Shown: one piece after another, positions 24,701-32,644 of the stretch
Layout of the letters: every line of letters begins with the position of its first letter
Numbering within the stretch: position 1 is the stretch's first letter
Assembly: GCA_002343715.1 (NCBI GenBank)
Contig: DDSA01000195.1
Location: 1-32,651, forward strand
From: Phycisphaerales bacterium UBA2402
GTDB lineage: Bacteria > Planctomycetota > Phycisphaerae > Phycisphaerales > UBA1924
DNA: 32,651 nucleotides
Direction of reading: 5' to 3'
Notes under the pieces: generated by a model
Seen by the model: the letters and a program-made list of their open reading frames with translations, nothing else
Told to the model about the DNA's origin: nothing
The model's database searches: none
Made by a program: the position numbers and the translations under genes

Positions 24701-25428
24701 TCTTCCGAGGTCAGTGGCAGGTGCGCAAGGGGGCGCTGAGCGATGCGGAGTATGAAGCCCTGCTGGAAGACACGTTTATTCCCACTTTCGAGGCGCTGAA
24801 GCGGCGGTGCAAGGACGAGGGCATTCTTCGCCCCGCGGTGGTGTACGGATATTTCGAGTGCAACAGCGATGGGGATGATCTGATTGTGTGGGAGCCGCGC
24901 AGCGCGGGCGGGCAGGCTGGAACGCCGCGCGAGATCGAGCGGTTCCGTTTTCCGCGCCAGCCCGACAAGCGTCGGCTGTGCATCTCCGACTTTTTCCGCC
25001 CGGCGGAGAGCGGGGAGCGGGACATCATCGGCCTGTCGTGCGTCACCATGGGGCCGCAGGCCAGCGAGGCGGCGAAGACGCTCTTCAACAACAACGACTA
25101 CACGAACTACCTGTATCTGCACGGCCTGGGGGTGGAAACAGCCGAGGCGCTGGCTGAGTTCTGGCATAAGCGGATGCGTCAGGAGTTGGGGATCGCCGGG
25201 GATGATTCGCCGCGGATCAAGGAACTTTTCACGCAGCATTACAGGGGGAGCCGCTATTCGTTCGGCTACCCGGCCTGTCCGAACATGGCGGACCAGGAGA
25301 AACTCTTCCGACTCCTTGATCCGGGACGGATCGGGTGCGTGCTGACGGAGAACCACCAGATCGATCCCGAGCAGAGCACCAGCGCGATCATCGTTCACCA
25401 CCCGGAGGCGAAATACTTCAACGTATAA
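21790..25428 (+). CDS. metH: Cobalamin-dependent methionine synthase
   Basis: MetH transfers a methyl group from methyl-tetrahydrofolate to homocysteine through methylcobalamin. At 1212 aa all four modules are present in order. The homocysteine domain (about 1-325) has zinc ligands C227 and C304/C305 (GGCCGTTPEH). The folate domain (about 350-620) starts with IGERMNASGSRAFKK. The cobalamin cap spans about 662-742 and the B12 domain has DVHDIGKN, with H761 as the cobalt ligand. The reactivation domain (about 950-1212) contains RGSRYSFGYPACPN for S-adenosylmethionine binding. A low-complexity Ser/Gly/Arg linker of roughly 50 residues sits before the last domain. It stands alone between the rpmE terminator and an unrelated membrane-protein gene. 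Confidence 0.98.
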   Translation: MPSLFLSHLAKRILVFDGAMGTSIHQKDLDLQSDYCGCENCTDILVKTRPDVIQEIHESFLAVGADCVETDSFGSNKLVLAEFGLTPETYSLNKMSAEVARAACDRHSTRDKPRFVIGSMGPGTRLITLGNTTWSEMHDSYREQARGLIDGGADAFIIETCQDLLQIKCAINAVLDALAEKGKTTEDIPIMVSVTIETTGTMLLGTEIAAAAHALAQYPILSLGLNCATGPTEMSDHVKWLGRSWGSPTLSAGRAGGRYVSVLPNAGLPILVEGRTEYPLTPQPFAEAMERFMVRDGVRIVGGCCGTTPEHIRVLAEAAERAGRGFGKSAGPGAATHIEEFSAPPAPAVTSLYSPQDYRQDLSILIIGERMNASGSRAFKKLLEGEDWDGIVSLAREQVRHDGAHVLDVNVDYAGRDNARDMAEVVRRVVRQVNIPLMLDSTQVKTIEAGLMHAPGKCIINSANFEDGEHKFDEICGLAKRYGAALVIGSIDEDKEASMARTADRKLAIARRAFERATRVHGLAPADLLFDPLVLPVSTGMESDRRSALETIEGVRRISESLPECQTTVGLSNVSFGLKPMARIVLNSVFLHELREAGLTSAILHFSKILPRNKIADDQWNAALDLIHDRRSAELPDPLGRFISLFKDTDAAATVKKTAAALTVEERLRRHIIDGEKEGLKETIGAALEKYRPLDIINDHLLDGMKTVGELFGSGQMQLPFVLQSAEVMKMAVAQLEPLMERVEGQSKGKLVLATVKGDVHDIGKNLVDIILSNNGFTVYNIGIKQPLSEIVKAWKEHRADAIGLSGLLVKSVNVMEENLKELNAMGLAPPVILGGAALTRHYCESHLRETYEGECFYGKDAFDGLRTMDLIMTGQTEVLASEIAERQGKRTRAEEAINRTRLEKLASAQRDDAGASLVAGSSQTGRSGPARVRSEVSTTVGVPAAPFLGSRVVTDIDLEQIYPFINPVALFRGQWQVRKGALSDAEYEALLEDTFIPTFEALKRRCKDEGILRPAVVYGYFECNSDGDDLIVWEPRSAGGQAGTPREIERFRFPRQPDKRRLCISDFFRPAESGERDIIGLSCVTMGPQASEAAKTLFNNNDYTNYLYLHGLGVETAEALAEFWHKRMRQELGIAGDDSPRIKELFTQHYRGSRYSFGYPACPNMADQEKLFRLLDPGRIGCVLTENHQIDPEQSTSAIIVHHPEAKYFNV

Positions 25429-25484
25429 TCCCAGAAAGACACTGAGTATTTGGTCGCCCCGGCGAGTGCGGAAAGCTTGGCGTG

Positions 25485-25856
25485 ATGGAAGATTTCTTCC
25501 ACAAACGGCGGAACCGCAGGTCTCCGCAGCCTCTCTCGAAACCTTTGCCCCTTGTGTTTCGGATCGGGATCACGGTCTTTTGCCTGCCGTTCTTCGCTGC
25601 AGGAATCGGGATCGTGTTCGCGGGGTTTTCCCTGGGAGGGCTGGGCGTCGGAAGCTTCGGGACTCTTATTGGTGCAGGCTTCATGGTGGTACCGGCGCTG
25701 ATGCTCTACACCGTCTGGTTTGGTCACAAGATGGCCGGGAGAGAACCGCCGATCGACCCAGACCGCGGTGTGGCTGAAGCGGTCACGGCATCGTGTGCTT
25801 ATTGCGGGAAGCCGCGACCAACGGGGACCAGGGCATGCGAGTTCTGCGGGGCGTAA
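25485..25856 (+). CDS. Two-helix membrane protein with C-terminal zinc ribbon
   Basis: This 123-aa protein has a basic N-terminus (DFFHKRRNRRSPQPL), two hydrophobic segments (VFRIGITVFCLPFFAAGIGI and FGTLIGAGFMVVPALMLYTV), and a C-terminal CAYCGKPRPTGTRACEFCG that is a CxxC...CxxC zinc ribbon, probably on the cytoplasmic side. No enzyme motif is seen and the function is unknown. The ATG at 25485 directly follows an in-frame GTG at 25482, and either may be used. The gene is 56 bp downstream of metH on the same strand. Confidence 0.75.
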   Translation: MEDFFHKRRNRRSPQPLSKPLPLVFRIGITVFCLPFFAAGIGIVFAGFSLGGLGVGSFGTLIGAGFMVVPALMLYTVWFGHKMAGREPPIDPDRGVAEAVTASCAYCGKPRPTGTRACEFCGA

Positions 25857-25984
25857 GAGGCAGCATTTCCTTGTGTTGCGAGTGTGGATGGGGGATGAAC
25901 TCCTGCGTGTCTCGGTTTATTTCTCATCTGCAATAACCTTCCGCCGACCGCGTTTTCCTGTCGGTCATTTCGGGAGGTCTATCT

Positions 25985-28945
25985 GTGAGTCACTCGCTCG
26001 CGTTTCGTGGCCGCGTACTTGCGGTTGTGGCGGTCACATCTTCGATCACGGCGGCGCAGACCGGCTTTGTGCATTGGGAAACGCCGCACATCAGCCCGAT
26101 CACGCTGACCCCCAACGGCCAGCGGCTTCTGGCGGTCAACACCGCGGACAACCGGCTTGAAGTCTTTGATGCCTCGGGTGCGTTGCCGGTGTGGATCCGG
26201 TCCATTCCCGTGGGGCTTGACCCGGTGTCGGTCCGGGCACGGTCCAATACCGAGGCTTGGGTTGTGAATCATGTCTCCGACTCGATCAGTATCGTGGACC
26301 TGCCGACGGGGCGTGTGGTACGGACGCTGCTGGTGGGCGATGAGCCGACGGACATCGTCTTCGCGGGGTCGCCGCAGCGGGCCTATGTGACCCATTCGCA
26401 ACTCAACCAGGTCCGGGTGATCGATCCCACGTCTCCGCTGGCCCCGCCGACGATCATCTCCATTCAAGGGGAGGAGCCGCGGGCGATGGCCGTCAGCCCG
26501 GATGGCGCTCGTGTCTACGTGGCGATCCACGAATCAGGGAACGCGACGGGCGTCGTGCGGCAGCAGGATGTGAGCAACGCGGCGGGTCCGTACGGCGGGC
26601 GCAACCCGCCGCCGAACAACGGGAACCTGATCGACCCGCCCCCGACCCCCGGGCTGCCGCCCCCTCCTCCGGTGGCCCAGATTGTCCGCCGGCAACCGGA
26701 CGGGGTGTGGCGCGATGACAACAACCGCAACTGGTCGCAGTTCGTGACCTGGAACCTGCACGATCATGACGTAGCGATGATCGACACCGGGACGCTGACG
26801 GTGAGTTACGCGAACTCGATGATGACCACGGTCTCCGGCATCGGGGTCAGGCCCGATGGGACGGTTGCGATTGTCGGCACCGAGGCCATGAACGAGGTGC
26901 GATTCGAGCCGAATCTGCGCGGGGTGTTCATCACAGCGCGCATTGGGACCTTCAACCCGGTTTCGCCTGAAGTGGTCTCGTTCGCAGACCTGAACCCGCA
27001 CTTGACGTATCAGACGCCGACGATCCCGGGCGGGCTGCGTGCGCAGTCCGTCGGCGATCCGCGCGGCATCGTGTGGCACCCGACTTCGGGCCGTGCGTAC
27101 ATCACGGGCATGGGGAGCAACAACGTCATCATCTCGGATTCGAGCGGGGGCCGCCACGGGCGTATCGACGTGGGGGCCGGCCCGACGGGGCTTGCGATCC
27201 GCGGCGACGGATCAACGCTGTTCGTGCTCAACAAGTTTGACGGTTCGATCTCGGTGATCTCGACTGACTCGGAATCCGAGACAGCGCGTGTAGCCTTCTA
27301 TGACCCTACGCCGGCGGCGATCAAGGAAGGACGGCCATTCCTGTACAACACGCATCTGACCAGCGGCCTGGGGCAAGCATCGTGCGCTTCGTGTCATATC
27401 GATGCACGCAGCGACTTCCTTGCCTGGGACCTGGGCGATCCTCGCGGCCTACTCAAGCAGGTTGACCAGGATTGCCGTCAACCGGACTGCCGCCCGTGGC
27501 ACCCGATAAAAGGGCCGATGGTGACGCAGGTGCTGCAGGGCATCGTGGGCAATGGTGCGATGCACTGGCGGGGAGACCGGCGTGACCTGGCGGAGTTCGC
27601 GGCGGCGTTCGTCAACCTGCAGGGGGCGGATCGGCAGCCTTCGGCGGAGGAGATGGCGAAGTTCGAGAGGTTCATCGACAGCATCGACTACGGGCCGAAC
27701 CCGAATCTCCAGATCAGCGGGGCGTTCCCTGCGAATATCGCAACCACCGGCGGGGGGCCGGGCAACCCCACGCAAGGACTGAACATCTTCAACAACGCCC
27801 CGGTGCTCGGCCCGAATACGCGTTGTGTCAGTTGTCACACGCTCCCGACCGGCACGAGCAACGAGATCGACGATCCCCGGTTGCCGCTCGCCCCGCAGGG
27901 TCTCAAGACCGTGCAACTCCGCGGCCTGTGGGAGAAGGTCGGCTGGCTCAGAAACAGCCAGAACAACGGCAAGGGGTTCGGCTTCAATCACCACAGCGAG
28001 TTCGACACGCTCAATGCGCTGCTTCAGGTGGGGTTCAACTTCGGGCCTCAACCCCAGCAAGCGGCGCAGGCGAGACGCGATGTGGAAGCCTTCATGCTCT
28101 GCATGCCCACCGAGACGCACGCGAGCATCGGGCAGCAGATCACGTTTACTGGGCCCAACAACAACGACGCCGCGGCGGTAGGCAGGCTCAATACGTTCAT
28201 GAGCCTTGCCGATCAGGGGCTGGTGGGCTTGATCGCGAAGGGTCGGGTCGGGGGCATCGATCGCGGATTCGCCTACAGCGGTCCCGGGGTGATGGCTTCG
28301 GATCGTGTCGGGCAATCCGCGACGGTGGCCGCGGTGCGTACGGGGGCCATGTCCGGTGCGGAAGTCACATTCACGGTGGTTCCGCCGGGGACGCACGTGC
28401 GCATAGGGATCGACAGAGACAGCGACGGTTACGGCGATCGGGACGAGATCGATTCGGGGAGCGATCCTGCGGATCCGCTCTCGACGCCGATCACGGTCTG
28501 CCGACCGCGTCTCGTGGTGCAACCCGCGGACACCTCAGCGGATACTGGTGAAACGCTTGTACTGATGGTGACCGTGACGGGCACGGAGCCGATGGTCTAC
28601 CAATGGTTCAAGGACGAACAGCCGCTGGTGACCAACGGTCGGATCACGGGCGCTGATGGTCCCGCGCTGACCATCAGCCCCGCCGATATCGGTGATTACG
28701 GGTCGTACTCGGTGACCATCTCCAACGAGTGCGGTGACTCGACGAGCCGAGCGGCTTCGGTGATCGTGTCTCCACCATGCCCCGCGGACTTCAACTCCGA
28801 CGGCGGCATCGATGGCGCGGATGTGGATGTCTTTTTCGAAGCATGGGAGAACGGCAACCCGGCGGCGGATTTGACGCGGGATGGCGGGATCGACGGCGCG
28901 GATGTGGACGCGTTCTTTGCTTCCTGGGAGAACGGGGTGTGCTGA
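25985..28945 (+). CDS. Secreted beta-propeller/cytochrome c/Ig-like/GC-type dockerin fusion
   Basis: This 986-aa exported protein starts at a GTG with a strong GGGAGG at 25972-25977. A signal peptide ends near AAQ (residue 25). Residues about 30-460 are YVTN-type beta-propeller repeats (TPNGQRLLAVNTADNRLEVF, ISIVDLPTGRVV), interrupted near 210-230 by a proline-rich insert. Two haem c sites follow: CASCH (C467, C470, H471) and CVSCH (C614, C617, H618), spaced as in di-haem peroxidase-like proteins. DRDSDGYGDRDEID near 815 resembles a calcium-binding repeat, an Ig-like domain spans about 839-930 (YQWFKDEQPL), and residues 932-986 are two dockerin-like EF-hand repeats. It is probably an extracytoplasmic electron-transfer or peroxidase-like protein. 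The reaction is not established. Confidence 0.9.
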   Translation: MSHSLAFRGRVLAVVAVTSSITAAQTGFVHWETPHISPITLTPNGQRLLAVNTADNRLEVFDASGALPVWIRSIPVGLDPVSVRARSNTEAWVVNHVSDSISIVDLPTGRVVRTLLVGDEPTDIVFAGSPQRAYVTHSQLNQVRVIDPTSPLAPPTIISIQGEEPRAMAVSPDGARVYVAIHESGNATGVVRQQDVSNAAGPYGGRNPPPNNGNLIDPPPTPGLPPPPPVAQIVRRQPDGVWRDDNNRNWSQFVTWNLHDHDVAMIDTGTLTVSYANSMMTTVSGIGVRPDGTVAIVGTEAMNEVRFEPNLRGVFITARIGTFNPVSPEVVSFADLNPHLTYQTPTIPGGLRAQSVGDPRGIVWHPTSGRAYITGMGSNNVIISDSSGGRHGRIDVGAGPTGLAIRGDGSTLFVLNKFDGSISVISTDSESETARVAFYDPTPAAIKEGRPFLYNTHLTSGLGQASCASCHIDARSDFLAWDLGDPRGLLKQVDQDCRQPDCRPWHPIKGPMVTQVLQGIVGNGAMHWRGDRRDLAEFAAAFVNLQGADRQPSAEEMAKFERFIDSIDYGPNPNLQISGAFPANIATTGGGPGNPTQGLNIFNNAPVLGPNTRCVSCHTLPTGTSNEIDDPRLPLAPQGLKTVQLRGLWEKVGWLRNSQNNGKGFGFNHHSEFDTLNALLQVGFNFGPQPQQAAQARRDVEAFMLCMPTETHASIGQQITFTGPNNNDAAAVGRLNTFMSLADQGLVGLIAKGRVGGIDRGFAYSGPGVMASDRVGQSATVAAVRTGAMSGAEVTFTVVPPGTHVRIGIDRDSDGYGDRDEIDSGSDPADPLSTPITVCRPRLVVQPADTSADTGETLVLMVTVTGTEPMVYQWFKDEQPLVTNGRITGADGPALTISPADIGDYGSYSVTISNECGDSTSRAASVIVSPPCPADFNSDGGIDGADVDVFFEAWENGNPAADLTRDGGIDGADVDAFFASWENGVC

Positions 28946-28964
28946 GGCCCGATACAATCGCCCG

Positions 28965-29165
28965 ATGCGGATCTTCGTGAACGGACGAGAGGAAGAGGTG
29001 CGGAAGGGCGAGTCTGTCCGCGCACTGATCGAACGGATGAATCTGGGCCGCGCGGCCTGCGCGGCGGAAGTCAACAAAAAGCTGGTGCCGCGGAAGGAAC
29101 AGGAGACGACCGAACTACGCGAGGGAGATCGCGTCGAACTGGTATCGCTGGTGGGGGGCGGGTAA
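28965..29165 (+). CDS. thiS: Sulfur carrier protein ThiS
   Basis: ThiS is a 66-aa ubiquitin-like carrier whose C-terminal glycine is thiocarboxylated and gives sulfur to the thiamine thiazole. The N-terminus [18 protein letters not shown] and the ending [10 protein letters not shown], with the required Gly-Gly, are diagnostic. The ATG at 28965 lies 19 bases after the stop of the cytochrome fusion and has no Shine-Dalgarno; TACAAT at 28953-28958 is six bases upstream. One base separates its stop from thiG, so the pair is cotranslated. No ThiF, ThiH or ThiO is in the window. Confidence 0.95.
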   Translation: MRIFVNGREEEVRKGESVRALIERMNLGRAACAAEVNKKLVPRKEQETTELREGDRVELVSLVGGG

Positions 29166-29166
29166 C

Positions 29167-30015
29167 ATGACGATTCCCTCACCTGCCGGACCGGGCGATT
29201 CACCTTTTCAGATCGCGGGGCGGACGTTCACGAGCCGACTCTTTGTCGGTACAGGCAAGTACGCGACGTACGACCTCATGCGTGACTCACTCGCGGCGTG
29301 CGGGTGCGAGGTGGTGACGGTCGCGGTGCGGCGTGAGCGCCTGTTCAACGAGCAGGGAAAGAGCCTGCTGGAGTTCATTGATCTGTCGCGGTACACGATC
29401 CTGCCTAACACGGCGGGGTGTTTCTCGGCTGAGGACGCGATCCGCGTGGCCCGGCTGGGAAGGGACATCCTGGAGCAACTGAACAACCCGGGCGCTGATT
29501 GGGTCAAACTCGAGGTGCTTGGCGACAAGAAAACGCTGCTGCCCGACCCCGCGGGCACGATCGAGGCGACCCGCGAACTGGTGAAGGACGGTTTCAGGGT
29601 TCTGGCCTACTCGAGTGATGATCCGATCGCGGCGGTGCGGATCAAGGAGGCGGGGGCGGCGAGCGTGATGCCCGCGGGAAGCCCGATCGGGAGCGGGCAG
29701 GGCATCTTGAACCGCAACAACATTGTGCTCTGCCTGGAACTGCTCAAGCAGGGGGACCCGTCGTACCCGGTGATCGTGGACGCGGGGGTGGGAGCGTCGA
29801 GCGACACGGCCCAGGCGATGGAGTTGGGGGCCGATGGCGTGCTGCTGAACACGGCGGTGGCGCACGCGAAGGATCCGGTGCTGATGGCCCACGCGATGCG
29901 TCACGCGGTGCTGGCGGGAAGGCAGAGTTATCTCGCCGGACGGATTCCGCGGAAGTTGTACGCCAGCGCGAGCAGCCCGTGGGAAGGGACGATCTCGTAC
30001 ATCCCCGGTGAGTGA
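29167..30015 (+). CDS. thiG: Thiazole synthase ThiG
   Basis: ThiG condenses deoxyxylulose phosphate, dehydroglycine and ThiS-thiocarboxylate into the thiazole phosphate of thiamine. At 282 aa it is slightly longer than usual because of a short N-terminal extension before the [12 protein letters not shown] start. The Schiff-base lysine is K114 in WVKLEVLGD. Other signatures are [28 protein letters not shown], and [20 protein letters not shown] with the phosphate-binding glycines. It starts one base after the thiS stop. The enzyme that makes dehydroglycine (ThiH or ThiO) must be elsewhere. Confidence 0.97.
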   Translation: MTIPSPAGPGDSPFQIAGRTFTSRLFVGTGKYATYDLMRDSLAACGCEVVTVAVRRERLFNEQGKSLLEFIDLSRYTILPNTAGCFSAEDAIRVARLGRDILEQLNNPGADWVKLEVLGDKKTLLPDPAGTIEATRELVKDGFRVLAYSSDDPIAAVRIKEAGAASVMPAGSPIGSGQGILNRNNIVLCLELLKQGDPSYPVIVDAGVGASSDTAQAMELGADGVLLNTAVAHAKDPVLMAHAMRHAVLAGRQSYLAGRIPRKLYASASSPWEGTISYIPGE

Positions 30016-30302
30016 GCGCACTCGGCGGCGAGACATGCACTTGCTTTGGTTGCGATCCTCAACTCGCTCATGTATGGGTCGGCCCACGGATCAACTGGAC
30101 GGGAACGTCCTTCGCGCGACCACATGATCCACAGTGCTCGCGCACGATGCCCGGCGGTGTCCGCGTGGGTCATTCTGGTGATCGATCGAGTCCATGCATT
30201 TTCTCGCGAGCCTTCGTCGCCGGGATGAGTGTTCGGGGGTCCTGCTGATGCCCGGTCTGGACGCCGTCGTATCGGCCTCGCGGTGAGAGATTGGAACGGC
30301 GA
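30016..30302. other. Spacer between thiG and the minus-strand serpin-like gene
   Basis: This 287-bp convergent spacer has no credible gene. I see no strong hairpin, T-run, tRNA or promoter in it. Open frames on both strands have no family features. Confidence 0.5.
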
Positions 30303-31433
30303 TCACTTCCACGCCTCAAGGAGTTCAGGATTCTCGACCCAGAGAGCGAAGTAAGGAGCCTTCGCCCCATCACGCATGAAGGCGATGAGGAAGGGGCCAT
30401 CGCAGACGAGGCGTTTGGGCTTGTCGCGGCGTGGGGCGGCTGATGTGACGCCCATGACAAACTCGGATTTGAGAATGGCCCCCTTTTCATCAAGACGGAG
30501 TCGGATGTTTTGTTTGGCGTCGTTGATGACGCCGGCGGCACAGTCTCCTGAGACACTCATACCGATCAACTCTCGGAAGGTGTGGGTGATGTCGAAGTTC
30601 ATCAACGGCACGATGAAGGTGTCGGCCTTTTCAAAGAGGATGGGTTCGGATGAATCCCCCCACGCCAGGGCGGTATTGAGTGTCTCGGCGAGCGTTTCGG
30701 CGGGGGGGAGGCGGGCGATGATGAAGCGGTCGGCGGAGTCCTTGGTCTTCAGTTCCACGGTCCAGCGGTCATCGGATTCGTATCCGAGGATCGTGATCTG
30801 GCGGGCGAGTTCGGACCAGTTGCGCAGGTCGGGATCGCTCCAGAGGCCGAAAGATTTGAGTTTGGCCGCTGCTATTTCGAGAGGGACCTTTCGGCGCATG
30901 AACGGCGTCGGGAACTCCAGGTTCTTGAAGAGGTATGCGTAGGCGAAGATGTCGGCATCGGGCACGGATGAGGGCAACAACGCGGGTGATGCTTTTCCGT
31001 CGAACTTGGCTTTCAGCGATGCTTTGATGGTGTCGAGGATACCGTCGCGGCCGAATCCGGCGTGGGCGACATAGGAAGCGGGGTCGAAATCGCCGGGGGA
31101 GACCAACCCCTTGTTGAGACTGTCGGCGAGTGCATGACCTCCTTCGACGCGGACCGGGCCTTTCTTGCCGTTGAGAGCGGATCCGAGTTCATCCCAGGCG
31201 AGTTGGGCGGTGCCACACCAGAGAAGGCTTGTGCCGAGGCTGTGCGGGGCATCAAGCGTGGCGACGACTCGGGTGCCTTTGAGTTGAGCATCCGCATCGC
31301 GGATCGTGAGGCTCGCTTTGCCGAGCCGTTGATCGTGGGAAAGCGGTTCGGCGGAGTAAAAGAGCGCCGTGGCAGCGCCAACCGCCGCGGCGGAAAGCGC
31401 CAAAGCGATAAGGACGGGGCGGGTCGTGAGCAT
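30303..31433 (-). CDS. Membrane-anchored protein with serpin-like C-terminal motifs
   Basis: This 376-aa protein starts with a hydrophobic segment, RPVLIALALSAAAVGAATAL, which is an uncleaved anchor or signal peptide. The rest is presumably outside the cytoplasm. The C-terminal 120 residues resemble serpins: VPLMNFDITHTFRELIGM corresponds to the 'lPkF.i...ydL...L..lGm' region, RLRLDEKGAILKSEF to the 'v.EeGteAaAat' hinge, and CDGPFLIAFMRDGAKAPYFA to the 'aDrPFlf.Ird...ilF.G' ending. The length (about 340 mature residues) also fits. The hinge lacks the small residues needed for inhibition, so any serpin would be non-inhibitory. This assignment is by eye and may be wrong. The gene is divergent from the DUF2325-like gene. 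Confidence 0.7.
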   Translation of the reverse strand: MLTTRPVLIALALSAAAVGAATALFYSAEPLSHDQRLGKASLTIRDADAQLKGTRVVATLDAPHSLGTSLLWCGTAQLAWDELGSALNGKKGPVRVEGGHALADSLNKGLVSPGDFDPASYVAHAGFGRDGILDTIKASLKAKFDGKASPALLPSSVPDADIFAYAYLFKNLEFPTPFMRRKVPLEIAAAKLKSFGLWSDPDLRNWSELARQITILGYESDDRWTVELKTKDSADRFIIARLPPAETLAETLNTALAWGDSSEPILFEKADTFIVPLMNFDITHTFRELIGMSVSGDCAAGVINDAKQNIRLRLDEKGAILKSEFVMGVTSAAPRRDKPKRLVCDGPFLIAFMRDGAKAPYFALWVENPELLEAWK

Positions 31434-31531
31434 GGGAATGTGTCCGGGTATTGTGAAGGGTCTCTATGAATAGATGCGCCCTGGGCGATCTGGTTCCACG
31501 GGGCCATTTGCGGCGGCGTAACGTCTGGAGA

Positions 31532-32590
31532 ATGAACGCGCAACGTATGCGTCGAGTTGCTGAACTGGCGGCGCCCATGCTCCGAGAGTGGGCTTCTGCA
31601 AGCAGTGAACGAAGAGAACTGCTCGCGGAGATCTCCGCGATACTGGCCGAAGCGGCGGTCGAAACGGGGGGGAAGCGGGGAGAAACTCCTACCCTTCCAC
31701 GAAACTCGGGAGCGGCGGCGATGCAACCGCGAGACGCGGGTTCGGGGCTACTCGCCGGTGGTGGGCAGGCCATCGAGCGGATGTTGAGTGAACTTGTGAA
31801 ACCGCCCCCGCCGAACGGTGGGCTTGCTCCACCCCCCAAGTCAGCCCCGGGCGTGCGTGTGCCCGAGATTCCGAGGCAGCCACTCCCCCGTGAACGAGTT
31901 GCGGTGACACCCGAGCGCAAGGCAGCGGCGGAACTCTCGCTCCAGAAGGCGATGTTCCACAGAGGACAGATCGAGAAGTGCATCTCAGCGAAGGATCATG
32001 CCGCGGCGGTGCTTCATTTGGGAAGGGTGGTCTCTGCGCTGGAGTCGTGGAGCGGATCCGGGCTCGAAGGGAGCGATGACAGGGGTTCCCGACTGCTGGC
32101 ATCGGCGGTGGAGTCGCTTCCGCCCAAGGTTGTGCTGACCCCTGAGGTATCCGGAGCGGTAGAGAGGCTCTGGGCAAGGCTGGATTCGGCCGAAGAGGAG
32201 GAAGAGGAAGGGCAGAGTACCGCGAGTGGAATCGGGGTTCTGGCCGAAGCGAAAGCGGTGGTGAAGGGGCGGGTGATGGTTTTGATCGGGGGGGATGTTC
32301 GCGAAGTCCGGCGTTTGGCGCTGATGAGAGACCTGGGGCTGTCGGAGGTGCGTTGGCTCCGCAGCACGCCGACGAAGCCGGCGACGAGATTCGAATCTGA
32401 CATTAAACGTGCGGATGTGGGGTTTGTGCTGTTGGCGATACGGTGGGTGCGGCACTCGACGGGGTATGCCGTTGCGGAGGCGTGTGAGAGAGCCGCCAAA
32501 CCTTTGGTACGCGTGCCGGGAGGGTTGGGAAGCAACTCGGTAGCCGCGGCGATCATGTCGCAGGTCGGGCGCGCCTTGGCGAAAGATTGA
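31532..32590 (+). CDS. Protein with C-terminal DUF2325-like domain
   Basis: This 352-aa protein is of unknown function. Residues 1-50 are helical (MRRVAELAAPMLREW, ELLAEISAILAEAA), about 60-130 are low-complexity and proline-rich (VKPPPPNGGLAPPP), and about 130-235 are helical with an acidic run (EEEEEEG). The C-terminal 100 residues (VMVLIGGDVREVRRLALMRD, IKRADVGFVLLAIRWVRHST, ERAAKPLVRVPGG) show the GG-D, aspartate and histidine pattern of DUF2325. I prefer the ATG at 31532; an ATG at 31466 with GAAGGG five bases upstream is possible, but the added codons (AGA, AAT, CCA) are unlike the gene. A possible hairpin lies downstream of the stop. Confidence 0.75.
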   Translation: MNAQRMRRVAELAAPMLREWASASSERRELLAEISAILAEAAVETGGKRGETPTLPRNSGAAAMQPRDAGSGLLAGGGQAIERMLSELVKPPPPNGGLAPPPKSAPGVRVPEIPRQPLPRERVAVTPERKAAAELSLQKAMFHRGQIEKCISAKDHAAAVLHLGRVVSALESWSGSGLEGSDDRGSRLLASAVESLPPKVVLTPEVSGAVERLWARLDSAEEEEEEGQSTASGIGVLAEAKAVVKGRVMVLIGGDVREVRRLALMRDLGLSEVRWLRSTPTKPATRFESDIKRADVGFVLLAIRWVRHSTGYAVAEACERAAKPLVRVPGGLGSNSVAAAIMSQVGRALAKD

Positions 32591-32621
32591 GCGTTCCCAT
32601 CATCAATCATCCCTCTCCCGT

Positions 32622-32644
32622 CGGTGGAGGACACCACTCCACCG
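32622..32644 (+). terminator. Possible terminator hairpin after the DUF2325-like gene
   Basis: CGGTGGAG (32622-32629) pairs exactly with CTCCACCG (32637-32644) around a 7-base loop. Only seven bases follow before the window ends and they are not T-rich, so termination is uncertain. Confidence 0.4.

Noticed and set aside
27449..28522. 357-codon minus-strand frame over the cytochrome fusion
   Set aside because: Antisense to a gene with clear haem and dockerin motifs; composition is typical of a shadow frame.
28946..28964. TPP riboswitch before thiS-thiG
   Set aside because: Only 19 bases separate thiS from the upstream stop, too short for a TPP aptamer.
29928..30173. 81-codon minus-strand frame after thiG
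   Set aside because: It overlaps the conserved 3' end of thiG and has no family features or ribosome-binding site.
30016..30302. tRNA or structural RNA in the convergent spacer
   Set aside because: No cloverleaf, SRP-like core or strong hairpin could be found by eye.
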